Shown: positions 36,476 through 48,721 of the stretch, in pieces
Layout of the letters: each line of letters begins with the position of its first letter
Numbering within the stretch: position 1 is the first letter of the stretch
From: Climacium dendroides
Taxonomy: Eukaryota; Streptophyta; Bryopsida; Hypnales; Climaciaceae
Direction: 5' to 3'
Assembly (NCBI GenBank): GCA_950106755.1
Contig: OX467092.1
Coordinates: 2,170,001-2,234,000, forward strand
DNA: 64,000 bases
Program-made: the position numbers and the translations under genes
The notes under the pieces: generated by a model
What the model was told of the DNA's origin: nothing
The model's input: the letters and a program-made list of their open reading frames with translations, nothing else
Databases searched by the model: none

Positions 36476-37770
36476 TAGAAGAACTTGAATTGTCATGTTG
36501 AAAATTTTAACCTTGTAACATTGCTAAGTGTGCAATGGGTGATAGAAAATCCATCCTTCCATGTAAGGTAAAAGTACAAAAGTTCATCATTGGAATTTTG
36601 TGTATAAATTGAAGAGGTCTCATACTATAATTTGACCTCTAGTGAATGCTTTTGGGTTTGTTTTAAATAGATTATTTACACTGTACCCAAAAGGATGATT
36701 TCTACGGTGACCATCCTGTCCTTGTAGGATTAAGTTAATTTTGTATGACACTATTTATACAAACATTCAATGAAATGTGTAAATTTTAAAATAAATAAAA
36801 AATTTATTTAGAATACTTTGAACCAAACTAATTGCATGTTTAGATGGAAAATAATGGTAATTCTAGATACAACATGTATAGATTGAAATTCATAGCCCGA
36901 ATATAGCAATGAATGGTAGTTTCATTAGAAAAGATTTGAAATGATTAGTTGGCTCTCAACCAAAGGTGAAGACAAGTTCTATTGACAAGATTCATGTAAC
37001 AGTGTTGAAGAGGACCTTCTTTGAATAGAGAGGCACTACTACAAAGAGTAGTTCTAGAGTCTCTTATAGAGCAATTGCTTGTTGCAATTGTGGAATGGGA
37101 CACCATTTCTACTAAAATATGGAGAATTGGGAGTTAGATGAATACATTCGAATATGAAATGGATAATGTGTGTTCCTTAAATTTATCCTCTAATTGTATA
37201 CCAATAGTAGAGAAATTGAGACCATTTAGTACTCGCATTTACCACATTAAAAAATGATTTTAAAACTATTTTAAATCGAAGGGAGTATCCAATGTTTGTC
37301 AATTTTGTGATTTTTGGATAGAATTATTCAAAGTAATGATTTTGTTCATCACATGAAGTGTTATTTTGAATTTCTAATTACTCTTTTGTAAATTATTTGT
37401 GTTGTATGTGTCGTTTCAAAGATAATGAAAAAGAAACTATTTTCTTTGAAATTTGCAGTATAGTATTCTATTATGAAGGCAAAGATGGGATAAAAGATTA
37501 GATCTCAATTTGATTTTCATTGAAAAATTGGTTTAAAGAGATGTGGGGTTAGTTTCTACTTGAAATTGAAAATTCATGATGTCAATCTTTTCGATTATTA
37601 ATCCCTCCTTATACTTTTCCTTAGCCTACATTAAATGCATGCCAATTCTTATTCTTTTAGATGCCATATGATTTTAAGTTCAATTGGGAATTCATGTCTA
37701 GAATGAAAATATTTCATAGTTGATACAATCTAGTTGATAACTTTTCCAAATTGGAGTAGCGTACATGAGA

Positions 37771-37880
37771 GGCAAATTCAACACAAATTAAATAATTTTT
37801 GTCAAAAAGTGTTACAAGTTCCATCTTATGATTGGTTTAAGGTGACTTAGACCATTCAAAATCTAAAGTGGAAATTCATT
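37771..37880 (+). repeat. Dispersed repeat R1, copy 1
   Basis: The order of words GGCAAATTCAACACAAATTA, AATAATTTTTG, CATCTTATGATTGG and GTGGAAATTCA is shared with copies at 43,660-43,805, 49,165-49,345 (inverted), 52,117-52,270 and 54,552-54,690. It is a diverged noncoding repeat of roughly 150 bp with no recognised class. Confidence 0.55.
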
Positions 37881-38593
37881 TTTGACACTTTTTTATAGAC
37901 TTTATATATAGGCTATACAAAAGTGTCAAAAATATATAGCCTATTCATTTTTGATGTTTTACTATGATGGACTCATAAAGAAAATATTGCTCTATTTTGG
38001 GACTACAATTTTATACTTTGACATGCCTTTTCTTGTAATTGCTAAAACCTTTGCATTGTTCTTTCATCCAAATTTTTATCATTTTTTGTTGAATTACAAT
38101 TAAGTGGCAATCATAGTTACATATACTCTAGTTGCATACAATCTAATCATTTTTTCCTTCAAATTGGAATATCAATCACAATTGAAATTTTTTACATTTA
38201 TCCAACATAATGAAATTTGGAGTTGAATCCTATGCCTCTAGATAGGAACACCTAAAGAACGCTATTTTGTCTACTACATATAATTTCTACTATTATTTTG
38301 ATATCTCTCTATAACTCTAATTTTTTGGTATATACTCTAAAATCATTTCTTGGATAATATGTACACATTGATTTAGGAGAAGTACATAATGAGAACACCT
38401 ATTCAAGTGACACTTTTGAGACACCCACCCATTTAAATGTCCCTACTTTTATCCCTAAGCACTTTGATGTCCTAATTATGGACAATGAACAAAGAGATTC
38501 CAAGGGTTTTTTAGACCACATAACTTCTCATTCATCCCAACCAATGCTTGATTTAAATTATTTTTTTTGTATGATGAATTCAATGAATATGAG

Positions 38594-38599
<6 letters not shown>

Positions 38600-38670
<71 letters not shown>
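38600..38670. repeat. (AT)n microsatellite
   Basis: An uninterrupted run of about 35 AT dinucleotides. Its exact length in an assembly is often unreliable. Confidence 0.97.
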
Positions 38671-38671
<1 letters not shown>

Positions 38672-39219
38672 GCCACACTAGCCAGAAAATGATTGGATGA
38701 ATGATTTTCCATATCACTGTAGAAATGAAAAATACACCTATTGGTCGATAAATCATATCATTTTGGACAAAGTACCTCAGTGATAGATCTCATCTTTTAA
38801 GGGTTAACCTTGAAACACTAAATTAGTTACCATAGAAATCATTGTTTGGGGTATTGTGTTAATCATCTGCTTATGAAAACCCAAGAGCACTCATTGGACG
38901 TCAAACTACTATATATGAGACCTCCCCTTTTCACACAAAGTTCCACGAATGAGCATCTGCACTTCTTTCTTATACATAAGGATTCTTTGTCATCCAAGAA
39001 GCACTTTTAAACCGCCACATTGTTCCAGGGTTCAACCTTAGAATGATATTGAAGACCCATAGTATCCGATGAATGATTCCATTTTTCAATCAGTAGAGAC
39101 AAAGAATGCACCTATTGGTCCAATTATAATGTTGGGAGCATCTTAGTGACTACCCTTGGTCACAGGGGGGGCACATCTTTCCAAAGTTAACCCTTAAACA
39201 ATGTTGAGGATGTTTTCCG

Positions 39220-39420
39220 GCCAATGAATGACAAAGAATCACTCCATGCAGGACAAGAGTGCAACTCTTCATCCTCCAAATTTTGCAGGAAAAGGGAATG
39301 TCTTCTACAATGGCTTGTCTCCCAACGAGTGCTTTTTCATTTTTTTTAAGCCAACAATTCACACGGTACCCAAACAGATGACTTCCACGGTGACTAGCTC
39401 GTTGTTTAAGGGTTAGTTTC
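39220..39420 (+). repeat. Dispersed repeat R3, copy with empty insertion site
   Basis: This stretch is close to 58,374-58,551: both contain AATGACAAAGAATC, CATCCTCC, TTGTCTCCCAA and TTTTTTAAGCCAACAATTCA, then CACGGTACCCAAAC or CACAGTACCCAAAC, in the same order. A shorter related piece lies at 36,662-36,725. Here the final GTTTAAGGGTTAG is intact, whereas in the 58-kb copy it is split by a MITE. Confidence 0.75.
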
Positions 39421-39660
39421 CTTCCAACAACAAATGCTCATAACATTGCTAACCAGCTTGGTTTCGTCCCCCCAAGTGGAGGTATAATTCCCTCCTATAT
39501 ACCTGGGGGAGAGTTTAGTTATAATGATGCACAAGTCATTGGATGGGCAGAGGTGATGTAGCACCAAGTTGTCAGAGCTCGGTATGTCATTGGCAAGGCT
39601 ACTGTTGATAGCTCCTGATTTTTTGGGGGCAAAAGGGTCCCCTAGGGAAGGTTAATAATG

Positions 39661-40140
39661 TTATGCTAAGGTGCGGTTTAGTTCCGTGGACCTTGACTAC
39701 CGAATTCAGTTAGGGTCTCCTTCGTAGCACAATTGAGGGCCGATCAAGCCCATTGATCAACGGTGGAATGGGAATTCTAGAACCACGGTACCGATGAAGC
39801 CCACTCATCAACGGTGGAATGGAAGTGGAAGTTCCAGAAACACCATTCCACCGCTCATTTGTTTTATGGGGCTTCAGTGCAAGTTCCGACTCCACATGGA
39901 AGCTTGCCCTCACTTCTCTAAACTCCAAAGTTTTGGCATCCCCAACAGCGAGTAAGCCTAGATTCTGGCCTGACTTTAGCTTAAGCCCCTCTTCGCAACT
40001 TCCTCCCCAGGGACTGCTGCCGGCAGGTCCCATGGAGTTTCGAATGCTGTGCAAGCAGGTCAACTCCGGCCCCAGGTGCTCCAATTTCCAGCAAATCAAC
40101 TTACCCTTCCAAACTTAAAAAAAAATCCAGAACCCAGGTA
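39661..40140. other. GC-richer unannotated stretch with a short local duplication
   Basis: The phrase GATCAACGGTGGAATGG at about 39,756 recurs as CATCAACGGTGGAATGG at about 39,805, each followed by AAGTTCC- or AATTCTA-like sequence. Open frames of 99 and 129 codons overlap on opposite strands, but neither resembles a known protein and neither has splice or start context that I trust. Confidence 0.35.
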
Positions 40141-40523
40141 AGGTAGGAGGTCCATAAATCGCCCACCTAAGACCTAAGACTGGATATGGGGGGAGCGAAG
40201 CTTTTTGAAAAATATCTTTCAGTGAATTTTCCCTTCAAAGACTGAATTTTGAGGGAAGCGAAGCTTCTTGAAATTAATTTTTCCGGAAAGACAAGTGAAA
40301 GTGGCATCGAACCCAAGTTCGTTTCCTATTTTTTGGAATCAGTCATGAAATTTTGAAGTTGAAACGGCAGAGGGCTGAAATCACCCACCTCCTCAAATGT
40401 ACACCTTTTGCACATTGCTGAAGGCTATTGGAAGAAATAAAAGCAACGTGTAAAAAGGTGTGCATTTGAGGAGGTGGGGCGATTTCAGAGCCCTGTGCGT
40501 GCTGTGAGAACCTCATCCCTTAC
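40141..40523 (+). mobile_element. MITE family A, copy 2
   Basis: It begins AGGTAGGAGGTCCATAAATC and ends near GAGAACCTCATCCCTTACG. Inside, GTGGCATCGAACCCAAG and TGAAATTTTGAAGTTGAAA match copy 3. The inner hairpin CACCCACCTCCTCAAATGTA with TGCATTTGAGGAGGTGGGG is the best preserved of the three. No coding sequence. Confidence 0.82.
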
Positions 40524-40539
40524 GCCTTGGCTGAGCACA

Positions 40540-42385
40540 CCCTACCCTAACCAGGGGTAACCCGGGGTCCCATCCAGGGTTAAGTAACCCTTTTCCCCGG
40601 AGGCTCACCAATGAATGGAATTAGGAGCCGTGTTTCAACACACTAACTCCGGTTCCAAGGTTGGTCAGCCCTCCCGGGGTGGGGTTCCATTTTCCATAGG
40701 AATGGGTCTCCCAAGGCGAGCCAGCAATTGCACATGTGCAAGAAGTCTGTTCACACGGGGGGAACCAGCTTCGGGTCAATATAACAAGACCTACAAAACG
40801 AACGCAGAGCAGGAGCCACTATGTACACAAGGGCTACATGATGGTCCTAGGATTGTTGGGTAGGGGTAGATTCTGCACTCACCTGGTGGGATATGAGTTG
40901 GGGGGCGGAGACCGAGAAGCACCTCCGGTAATGGGAAGAAGAATTAGAATTTCAATACTGTAGTTGTAGGACAGGGTCGGCGGAAAATTAATTCTAAAAA
41001 TAGACGACAAAATTGTAAGGGATTTGTTTTCCCAAAGAATGAAAAAATTGTATGGAGGAAAAAAAAAATATTGGCCAAAAAATCCTATTTTGAGCATCTA
41101 TTGAACCTTATTTTTGGGGGAAAAAAAATATTCGACAAAGAAGTGCCAACCTTATCTTGCACTTACAGTAGTGGGTTGGTTGATTCATTTGACCTTGGCT
41201 TGGGATAAGGTGGAATGGAATCAAGAGGAAGGAAGTTCATCTCATGGGAATGGCAAGTGTGGACCACTTTGGTATCCGGTCAATATACTGGTTGTTGTAT
41301 GTGTGTTGAAGCAATGGGATTAAAAGTATTGAGGTTGGTTTGTAGGGGAGTTGCTGGGCGTCTCTAGTGTGGGAAGACTGATGGTTTAGGGTAGAGACCA
41401 ACAAACTTGGGAGTTTTTTCTATTGTTGTGTGTTTTGACGGGAGCCGAGTGGAGTTGCTCTTTACCCTTTATAATCCTAAATTGGTTTTATAGAGGGAGA
41501 GGGGACATGTTCCTACACCATTTCAACATTTTTGGCCATACAAAAATTCATTAAAAAAAAACTTTGGAATTTGATTTATCTTGAGATTTGCATTTAAATT
41601 ACAAGATATAACCTTGATAAATACCTTCCTACTTTAAGGATTTCCTAGTGATTCCTTAAATTCTCGTAGCACAAAAAAACCTTGCTTTAACAAAAAAAAC
41701 TAGAACAAAATACATAATTGCACCACAAGCGGCTTCGTCTACAATATCCTTAAAGTGCTTTTTTCTTGCGGGGGGTAATAAAAATGTGAATATGCACGCG
41801 TTTCTAAGATTTTTTTTTCCCAATTGCAAAATCCTTCATGTCCAATACGGTAGTATTTGGCTTGAAAATCATGTCCCCCCCCCAATGGCCCCTCCCTAAC
41901 AGTATGGATTCCAGAAAATTGGATTACGTCTCTACGCTCACTGGAACGTGCCAGCTTTCCCTGAGTCACCCAAGACCACTGAACTTGACTCAACTACGGT
42001 TAAGTGCCCGCAGTTGACTATTGTCAAATCCGGGCTGTGAGACTGATTCTGGGAAGGTTCAACCGGGTAATCTAGGTTTCCTGGTGATTTTCTTCCCAAC
42101 ACGGCTTCCGATTTCTAAATGCTGGTTGTCAAAGGAAGTCGGCCACACGCCACACGCCAGCGAAGTCAGAGGCTACCCCACTTCTACACACTTCTTCACA
42201 GTTCACACGGTTACTAAAATCAGGTACCCAATCAGACTAATTAGGTTGCTCCATTGCAAATTTGTCAACATTTCACAAAGTTTTCATACTTTCATGTGTG
42301 AAAAAAGAAAAAAAATATGGAGTAGGGTACGGCAATGTGAATGCAAAGAATCTCGTTAGGAGAAATAGCATGCCGAGGCACGGTA
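40540..42385. other. Unannotated stretch, partly GC-rich
   Basis: From 40,540 to 40,960 the sequence is GC-rich with phrases such as ACCCGGGGTCCCATCCAGGG; open frames there do not match anything I know. From 41,000 to 42,385 it returns to mixed composition with poly-A runs and no gene or element end that I can define. Confidence 0.35.
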
Positions 42386-43314
42386 CACCAATGATGGTAA
42401 ATAGTGTTGGCAACACTAATTACGAAGCATAACACTAAATGTCAACAATTTTCTTAACCCTTTAAACCCCATGGTCATTTTTCTACCAAAACCACTCACA
42501 ACTACCACTTCTACTACAATCACCTACAAAATAAATTTTTTAAAATATTTTTTAGAATTTAATTGTAGGATCTTGTTCTACACTTGTCATAGATTACGTG
42601 ATAAATTTTTATATGATTTTTGACCGTATAGATTGAAAGATATTAGCATTCAAAGTGAAAGAAAAAAAATTCTTTCAAGAAGTTGCTATGATTGCCTGCA
42701 AAACAAAAAGCTCCATAACCATGTCCATAACTTTCACATCTCTAATCTAAATGGAATGAATTGAAGCTTTCCATTTACAAAAAAAATATAATCTACATGA
42801 ACAAAAACATTAAAAAATTTATTTTGATTTTTTGTGAATTTTTTTTTACTGGCCGGTTTCCCCCATTTTGAGATTATTGTGGCATGACTTTTGCTTTTGG
42901 GCACCGATTGAAATAAAAATTATATTCCCAAAAAGCTCTTAAGTTTTTCTATTTTACGAAAAAGTTTCAAAAAGTTTTAGTAAAAATTGAGATCATAAGA
43001 GCCTGCCCAAAATCCATTATGTCCCCCCATAGGGACAATGGGACTTTAGGGATTAATGTTACCAACACTAAATTTCAACATAGACATTAATTGTCAACTA
43101 TTGGCTATAAATTTTTTACAAGTTTACATTTAGTGTTACATATTATTTCATTAAATTGAAGGGAGTGAGGGAAGAGGGAAGGAGGAAGGGGAAGGTAGGG
43201 AAGGCAGTTTTAATGTTACCAACTCTATATACAAACTACTTGGAATTTAGAGTTTGTGGAGTAAAAGGCTAGGTAACACTTTTAGTAACATAACACTAAA
43301 TTCCATTATTAGTG
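42386..43314. mobile_element. TA-flanked MITE family B, long copy with a nested insertion
   Basis: The ends are CACCAATGATGGTAAATAGT and ACTAAATTCCATTATTAGTG, flanked by TA on both sides (42,384-42,385 and 43,315-43,316). The outer parts match the 340-bp copy at 52,949-53,288 through GGCAAC, TAATTACGAAGCA, TTTTTTACAAGTTTACATTT and AACATAACACTAAAT. The extra length is a separate insertion at 42,458-43,052. Confidence 0.85.
42458..43052. mobile_element. Nested inverted-repeat element flanked by TTAA
   Basis: Left end CCCTTTAAACCCCATGG; the right end in reverse complement reads TCCCTAAAGTCCCATTG. TTAA sits outside both ends (42,454-42,457 and 43,053-43,056). The related copy of the host element has the uninterrupted sequence CCGGTTAATGTTACC at 53,013-53,027, so the insertion and its target are directly visible. 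The interior is AT-rich and includes the GCACCGATTGAAATAAAAAT phrase also found in bS21c intron 2. Confidence 0.82.
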
Positions 43315-43419
43315 TAGTGGTTAGGGATGTTATTTTTTTGTAAAGAATCTCTCCCCTACGCAAAGCAAGATGCTAACCCCGTCCCATGGAGTAGAACAAA
43401 CAAGGTGAAAATGTAAGAG

Positions 43420-43620
43420 TTTTACCTCAGAGGGACACATGGGGATTTTTTCAAAATTTCACGTATGAAAAAATTTGCAAATTTTGAATTCATATTCGCA
43501 ATCCAAGACCTCAAATGAACTAGGTGAGTCCTAGAATATGCCTTAAATACGGCACATAATAGGGGACAAGATTTTGCTTTTATCCTAAAGAACTTGCCTT
43601 TTCACCTAGTTGGTTCCACT
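43420..43620 (+). repeat. Member of the TTTGCAAATTTTGAATTCA repeat family
   Basis: The central phrase AAATTTGCAAATTTTGAATT followed by CATATTCGCAATC corresponds to 34,736-34,770 and, inverted, to about 52,430-52,480. Borders are unclear here. GAGGGACACATGG at 43,430 and AGGGGACAAGATT at 43,562 may be decayed inverted ends. Confidence 0.45.
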
Positions 43621-43659
43621 TTGTAGGATAGATTTTAGAATCTTGCCTACACAAAGGTC

Positions 43660-43805
43660 AGATTTGGCATAAATTAAGTCATTCTAGAAGAAGAAAAAAT
43701 GTCACATGTCATCTTGTGAAAAATTTGAGGCAATGTAGACTTCTGAGAATTTCAAATTAAAATTTAATTTTGGCACGTAAGTGTTGAATTACACCTTCAT
43801 GTATA
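43660..43805 (+). repeat. Dispersed repeat R1, copy 2
   Basis: It contains TTTGGCATAAATTAAGTCAT, then ATGTCACATGTCATCTTGTG, CTTCTGAGAATTTC, TTTTGGCAC and AACACCTTCATG-like words in the order shared by the other copies. The segment GGCATAAATTAAGTC is the uninterrupted form of the target that carries the foldback element at 53.7 kb. Confidence 0.6.
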
Positions 43806-44594
43806 GAATGTTTATGTTACTATACATAACTTCAATAGTTGAATGGTTGAATCTTGGTCAACCATGCCCAATCATAGGCCTAACTAAAAGGCTTAAGAGT
43901 CCTATATTATGGATTAAGCATGTTTTTCTCCACTCAAAGAGAGACTATTTTACGGAATTAGCATGGCTCTCTCAGTCGAATGTTAGACTATTATTTGCTC
44001 TCAAATAGGGTCTATTAAAGTACTTGTAACTTGTTTGACCCATTAGAGCACATGTGAACCACTATATGGTCATTGGTCTTAGCAAGTCATCTATTTTGAA
44101 ATGGGATGTAAAGTATGAAGTTCAAATGTGACAAAAGTTTGTAGGTGCATTTGGCACTATCCAAATCATGATTTTCATTTATAGAAAAAAAATTTAGGAA
44201 ATTTTGTCTCGTGAGATTTTGAAAAGTATAATATGAATTTTTGATGTTTTAAATTTTGAGATGTTTAGTGTGTGAGTGCATATGTTGTTTTGAGGGCCTT
44301 TGGATACTTGGTTGTATTGCTCTTTTTTGTGTTGGCAATAGATTTCTCTTTGTTTTCAAAAGAATCTTTAGATTACCTCCTCATAAATTCTACTAAAAAG
44401 GTAGGGATGTAGATTTTGAGTTTTTTGGAAAATTAAATTATGGCATGAGAAGAATCCAAATATTAGATCTTCATTATAGCAAGTTTCCCTTTTGGTCCCA
44501 TTTCCATTGTAATCCCAAAAGTTCTTTCTTGTTTAGGAGTTCAAAACTACTTCAAAATTTGACTGGTCTACATAGCAAGGTTAAAATCTTTATC

Positions 44595-45420
44595 TATATT
44601 TCTATTCTAGCAAATCCAACTATAGGATCCTTTATTTAGCATGTTAGAGTACACCCTTCTAAAATTTTAGAATAAAGAAACTTACCAATTGCAAGATCAT
44701 GATACTTGGGTTTTAAGAAAAAATATTTTCAATTCTTTATGAATGGTTAGATTTCATCTTTAAAACATTTTATTCAAAAATGTGTAGATCCTACAACTGG
44801 CAACCCTAAAAATATGTTGAAGAAATAAGCTGGGAATATATGTTAATTTACAAAAATATCATATTCATGCATGAAAAAATAGTTAATAGAAAGAAGTAGA
44901 TAATCATTTAAAATACTAAATTATTGTGAATTTAGTTATGGAAATGAAAAATTCCAATCCCAATGGTTTTAATGTTGTAATAAACAATCTACATCCTACA
45001 AATTTATTTTATTTCAAAAAATATTGAAAATTGAGTTGAATTAAGGACTTCAAAGTTTATTTTAGAATGTAGATTCTATAATTGCTTGCAATCTTAAATT
45101 CCTCATAATTTTCATCTCATTGATCAAATGGAATGATTTGAATCTTTTTATGTATATCAATAAATATAGAAAATCAAATTTGAATTTTTGTTTTTTAAAA
45201 AAACAATTTTATTTGAACTGTTCGAGTTGCTTGGATTGAAAAAGAAACCATATATCATACAATAACTTATTAACCATGTAGTCAAAAGTTATGAAAATTG
45301 TTGCGCCTTGAAGCTACTCATTGCCCACATGTTGTGTGAAAATTTCAAAGAGAAAATTGGAAACCATAGTTATTGACAATATAAAATTTTTAGTGGGTTA
45401 CCTAATTTTTTTATATTGCC
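44595..45420 (+). repeat. Diverged duplicated segment R5, copy 1
   Basis: Shares ordered phrases with 51,100-51,890: GCAAATCCAACTATAGGATC against ACAAATCCAACCATAAGATC, CACCCTTCTAAAATTTTAGA against ATACCCTTCCAAAATTTTAG, GGGAATATATG against GAGAATATATG, and TCCAATCCCAATGGT against ATCAATCCTAATGGT. No open frame is conserved between the two copies, which favours an old noncoding repeat. Confidence 0.6.
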
Positions 45421-48400
45421 AATAAACATTATTTGGTCCTTTAAGGGTCAATTCATTCATAATCTTATTCAATAATCACAAAGCACCAAGCAACATAGCG
45501 TATTAATTAAACTTTTGAAAGAATATCCATAAAAACTGTTTTTAAAAAAACTAAAATGCACTTCATAGAGTTCATGTAAGGTAATCTACTCTAAAACTAC
45601 CCCTCTCCTTCAAATTGCCCCTTGTTATTAGCTGGAGAATAGAGATGAGGTGATCTTTAAATGAACCACTTTAGCTATTGAATGAATCAAGGAAAAATTG
45701 ATTTTTTTTAAAATTTGAATTTATTCCAATTAAAAGAAAAAGGAACCAAAAAACGGCGGAAAGTTAAAGACCAAGACCTTGGAGATTAAAGAAGCAATAC
45801 AACGCCAAGGGTAAATGTACATGAAGGACCCACAAACGGTTTTTTTTTAATTTTTTAAATCTTTTAAATCTTTATTCTTTAATTACAAGTTGCGAGTTGA
45901 TGGATTTTGCAAAATTTGTGCCCAAACTATATTTTTTTTTGGCAAAATAGTGATTTTGGGTAGCTCACTATAAATGGAATTTTTAAAAAGAAAATTCACA
46001 CAACATCATCTCAAACTTAAGGACAAACAAATTATTAACAAATATTGCATTGATTCAGTGCCTTCATCACTACGTACTATAATCGCATCAATTATGTGCA
46101 TTTTTATGCACTAAATCAGTACGAAAACAATGAATATCAATAGCGTGCTGTTTATGTACTTTAACTATACGATTACTTTGTAGTTATGGTGAAAATGTAA
46201 TCCAAAACATTTAGGGGTTGAATAGTCGCTTTTAGAGCAAAGTACCTGAAGCTCTCAAAAACATTCATAATTCACTTTTTGGCTTCGTTCTCCTGTTCTC
46301 GCTCACAGGAACAGAGATCACATTACTTGGACCAAGCGTCCCCTCCTTTGTAGCTTATTTTTATAGATTTTTCTCACTCTTTTGTCTGTGCTTGTTTCTC
46401 TTCGTTGCTCAGTTTTTTTGTTTTCTTTTTTGTCTTGGCTGTTGTTTTGTATGGCGACTTCTTTTTTTAATGCAACGGTTCCTTCATTTGTTAAAATTTT
46501 TAAAAAACAAAACAAAAAACACACATTCATAATTGAAAACATTCATGACCCACCGGGTGGATGCTGCCTCCCTCAGGGCAAGTACATCTCTCAGGGAAAG
46601 TACAGCTCTGTAGTCTACACTATAGTACATGGAGTACTACAACATATTAACATACAACAAATACAAATTATACAAAATCTTTTCCTTTTTTTTTAAAAAG
46701 CCCAAATCATTTTTTTCAGTATGTACAGTACATGATGAGATTTCTGTGGGGTTTTTTTTTTTTTTTTTAATTATACAGTGCATACAGGTCCCAACTCCCA
46801 ATGGACCTTTTAAAGTTTAAAGGGTACTTCTTCAATCATAGAATCTTGATGATTGGTGTTAATTGCCTCCTGAAGTTATACTCATGCCAAATTCAGTAAG
46901 CAATTCAAAGTCAATTGATGGTTATTAAACCAGTTGCATCTTTCTTTACTCACTGCCCTCTAATTTACAGAAAAAACTTTTCCCCATCCGCTTAACTTAG
47001 TTGCTGAAAAAATCATACAAGCAGTAACTGAACCCCCTCTTAAATTCATCTCATCTCCCTCTTTTTCTTTTTCTTTTTTTTTTACCCTTTTTCTTTTAAG
47101 CCCAATAAAAAATAAGAGAATTTGATTTATTCCAATGGAAAGAAAACAAACTGAGCCTCCATTAATTTGTTTTCCTCTCTCTTTTTTGAATTCGTTCAGT
47201 TCCCTCCCATGGGCCTCATTAATGATCGTCTTTGTCAGTACTTTTTAGGTGAAGGTTCTGATAATGGGATTCAATGCCAACCAACAAACTCTCCAGCAAA
47301 ACAGTAGTCACACTGGGGATGCACTTTTATCTTAATAGTATGGGTAAGCAAGTTAAAGGGTTGTTTTTTGGGGTAAGAAAGGTGTGAGTTAAAAAAAAAA
47401 AGGTGTGAAATTAAAGAAGGAAAGAAGAACATGGGTGAGTTGAGTTATATACTCAAGTTTTTGACTGGCTGGGTTTTTGATAATGGGGCACTGGGACTGG
47501 TTCATAAGGATTGCATGGGAGGGGAATTATCCCTAATTTGCACCAACTTATTAAGTTAGTATGGGAATGAATGCCCAACATGGGGATTGATGAGGCCCAC
47601 TTTTGGAGGCAAGAAAAAAGCTCCACTGAGGGGCTCTCAACACAGAAATTTGGAGCAAATGGGGTATTGAATTCCCATGTGGGAATTGTGGACGTAATTG
47701 AAAACCAGAAAAAGCAACCATTTGCCCTTCCTTTCAGGGCCTCCAAATCAGGGATGGGGGGGACTAGAACTTTGCTAAGTAGAGGACCAGCCTCCATGGA
47801 TTTTTTATTTTATTATTATTATTATTACCTATTTTTTAAATAATTTAAAAAAATTATAGGCAGTGCAGAAAGCAATCTTCATTGCGGATGATGGAGCTAT
47901 GTACATCCACGACAATGGATGAAACCTGAAATATATGGATGAAGTTTTGTTTATTCATCCAAATGAATTTACATTCATCCAAAATAGAGTGATATTGTTG
48001 CCCCAAGGTTTGGTAGCGTTTTGCAATTTCACCCACTCACCAAGGAAGAACATCTTTCCTTTTCAATTTTCACTAGAAAGTAGTGAATTCGCTCCTTATT
48101 CCCTTGCCATTTCAACTTATTCCCTACCAAAACTTCATCGCTTCTTCGTAAAAATTGGCTCCAAAAAATGAACCCTACTTCCATGGCATTCAATTCTCCT
48201 TTGCCGTGGTTCTCGCCACATGTCTTGTCACTACTGGATGTCCACTTTCTCTACAAGGGATGGAGTGACTTACATTCTTAATGGGAAGGGGAATTAACTT
48301 ATTAGTGTCAAAGCAAAAGGATCATGGGTGATTATTTTTTTTTCGAGATGTGGGGTACTAGAAAAGTCAGAGAAACGCATTAAAGCATAGAATGGAAAGG

Positions 48401-48721
48401 ACAAGAAAAAAAATTGAAGATGGTCTCATGGTCTGGGCTTTTGGCATGAAATTTGGGTACTTTTATAAAAAGGGACGTGGTTGTGGTGTACGGTATTCAC
48501 TTCATGGGGGGCATTGAAAGAAGTACTTGTTTCCACTCATGCAAAATGGCCATGAGGAGTTGGGAAGAGGTTCAGCTGACACTGGGATTGCCCTCCTCCT
48601 GCTGCCACGCTACGGACCATGGAAAGAAACCCTCACGGGCGCCCCCCCACCGGGGCACCGAATACCTCCCACCTCGCAAGACCCGATTATACCCCTGCGG
48701 TGGACGTGACCCGGGGCCACT
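45421..48721. other. Gene-free stretch
   Basis: AT-rich with several homopolymer runs. Around 46,320-46,500 a T-rich stretch ending near TTTTGTATGGCGACTTC resembles the 3' tail of a plant LINE, but this is weak. At 48,590-48,720 a short GC-rich patch (GGGCGCCCCCCCACCGGGGC) precedes MITE copy 3. No gene recognised. Confidence 0.35.

Noticed and set aside
37036..37060. CACTACTACAAAGAG, looking like a CACTA end
   Set aside because: No matching inverted end (TTTGTAGTAGTG) nor a 3-bp duplication was found downstream or upstream in reasonable distance.
39710..40118. Overlapping 129- and 99-codon frames
   Set aside because: Opposite-strand frames over a GC-richer patch with a local duplication; no recognised domain, no splice support.
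40615..40963. Frames of 75-82 codons in GC-rich DNA
   Set aside because: Composition-driven, with no motif and no neighbouring exons.
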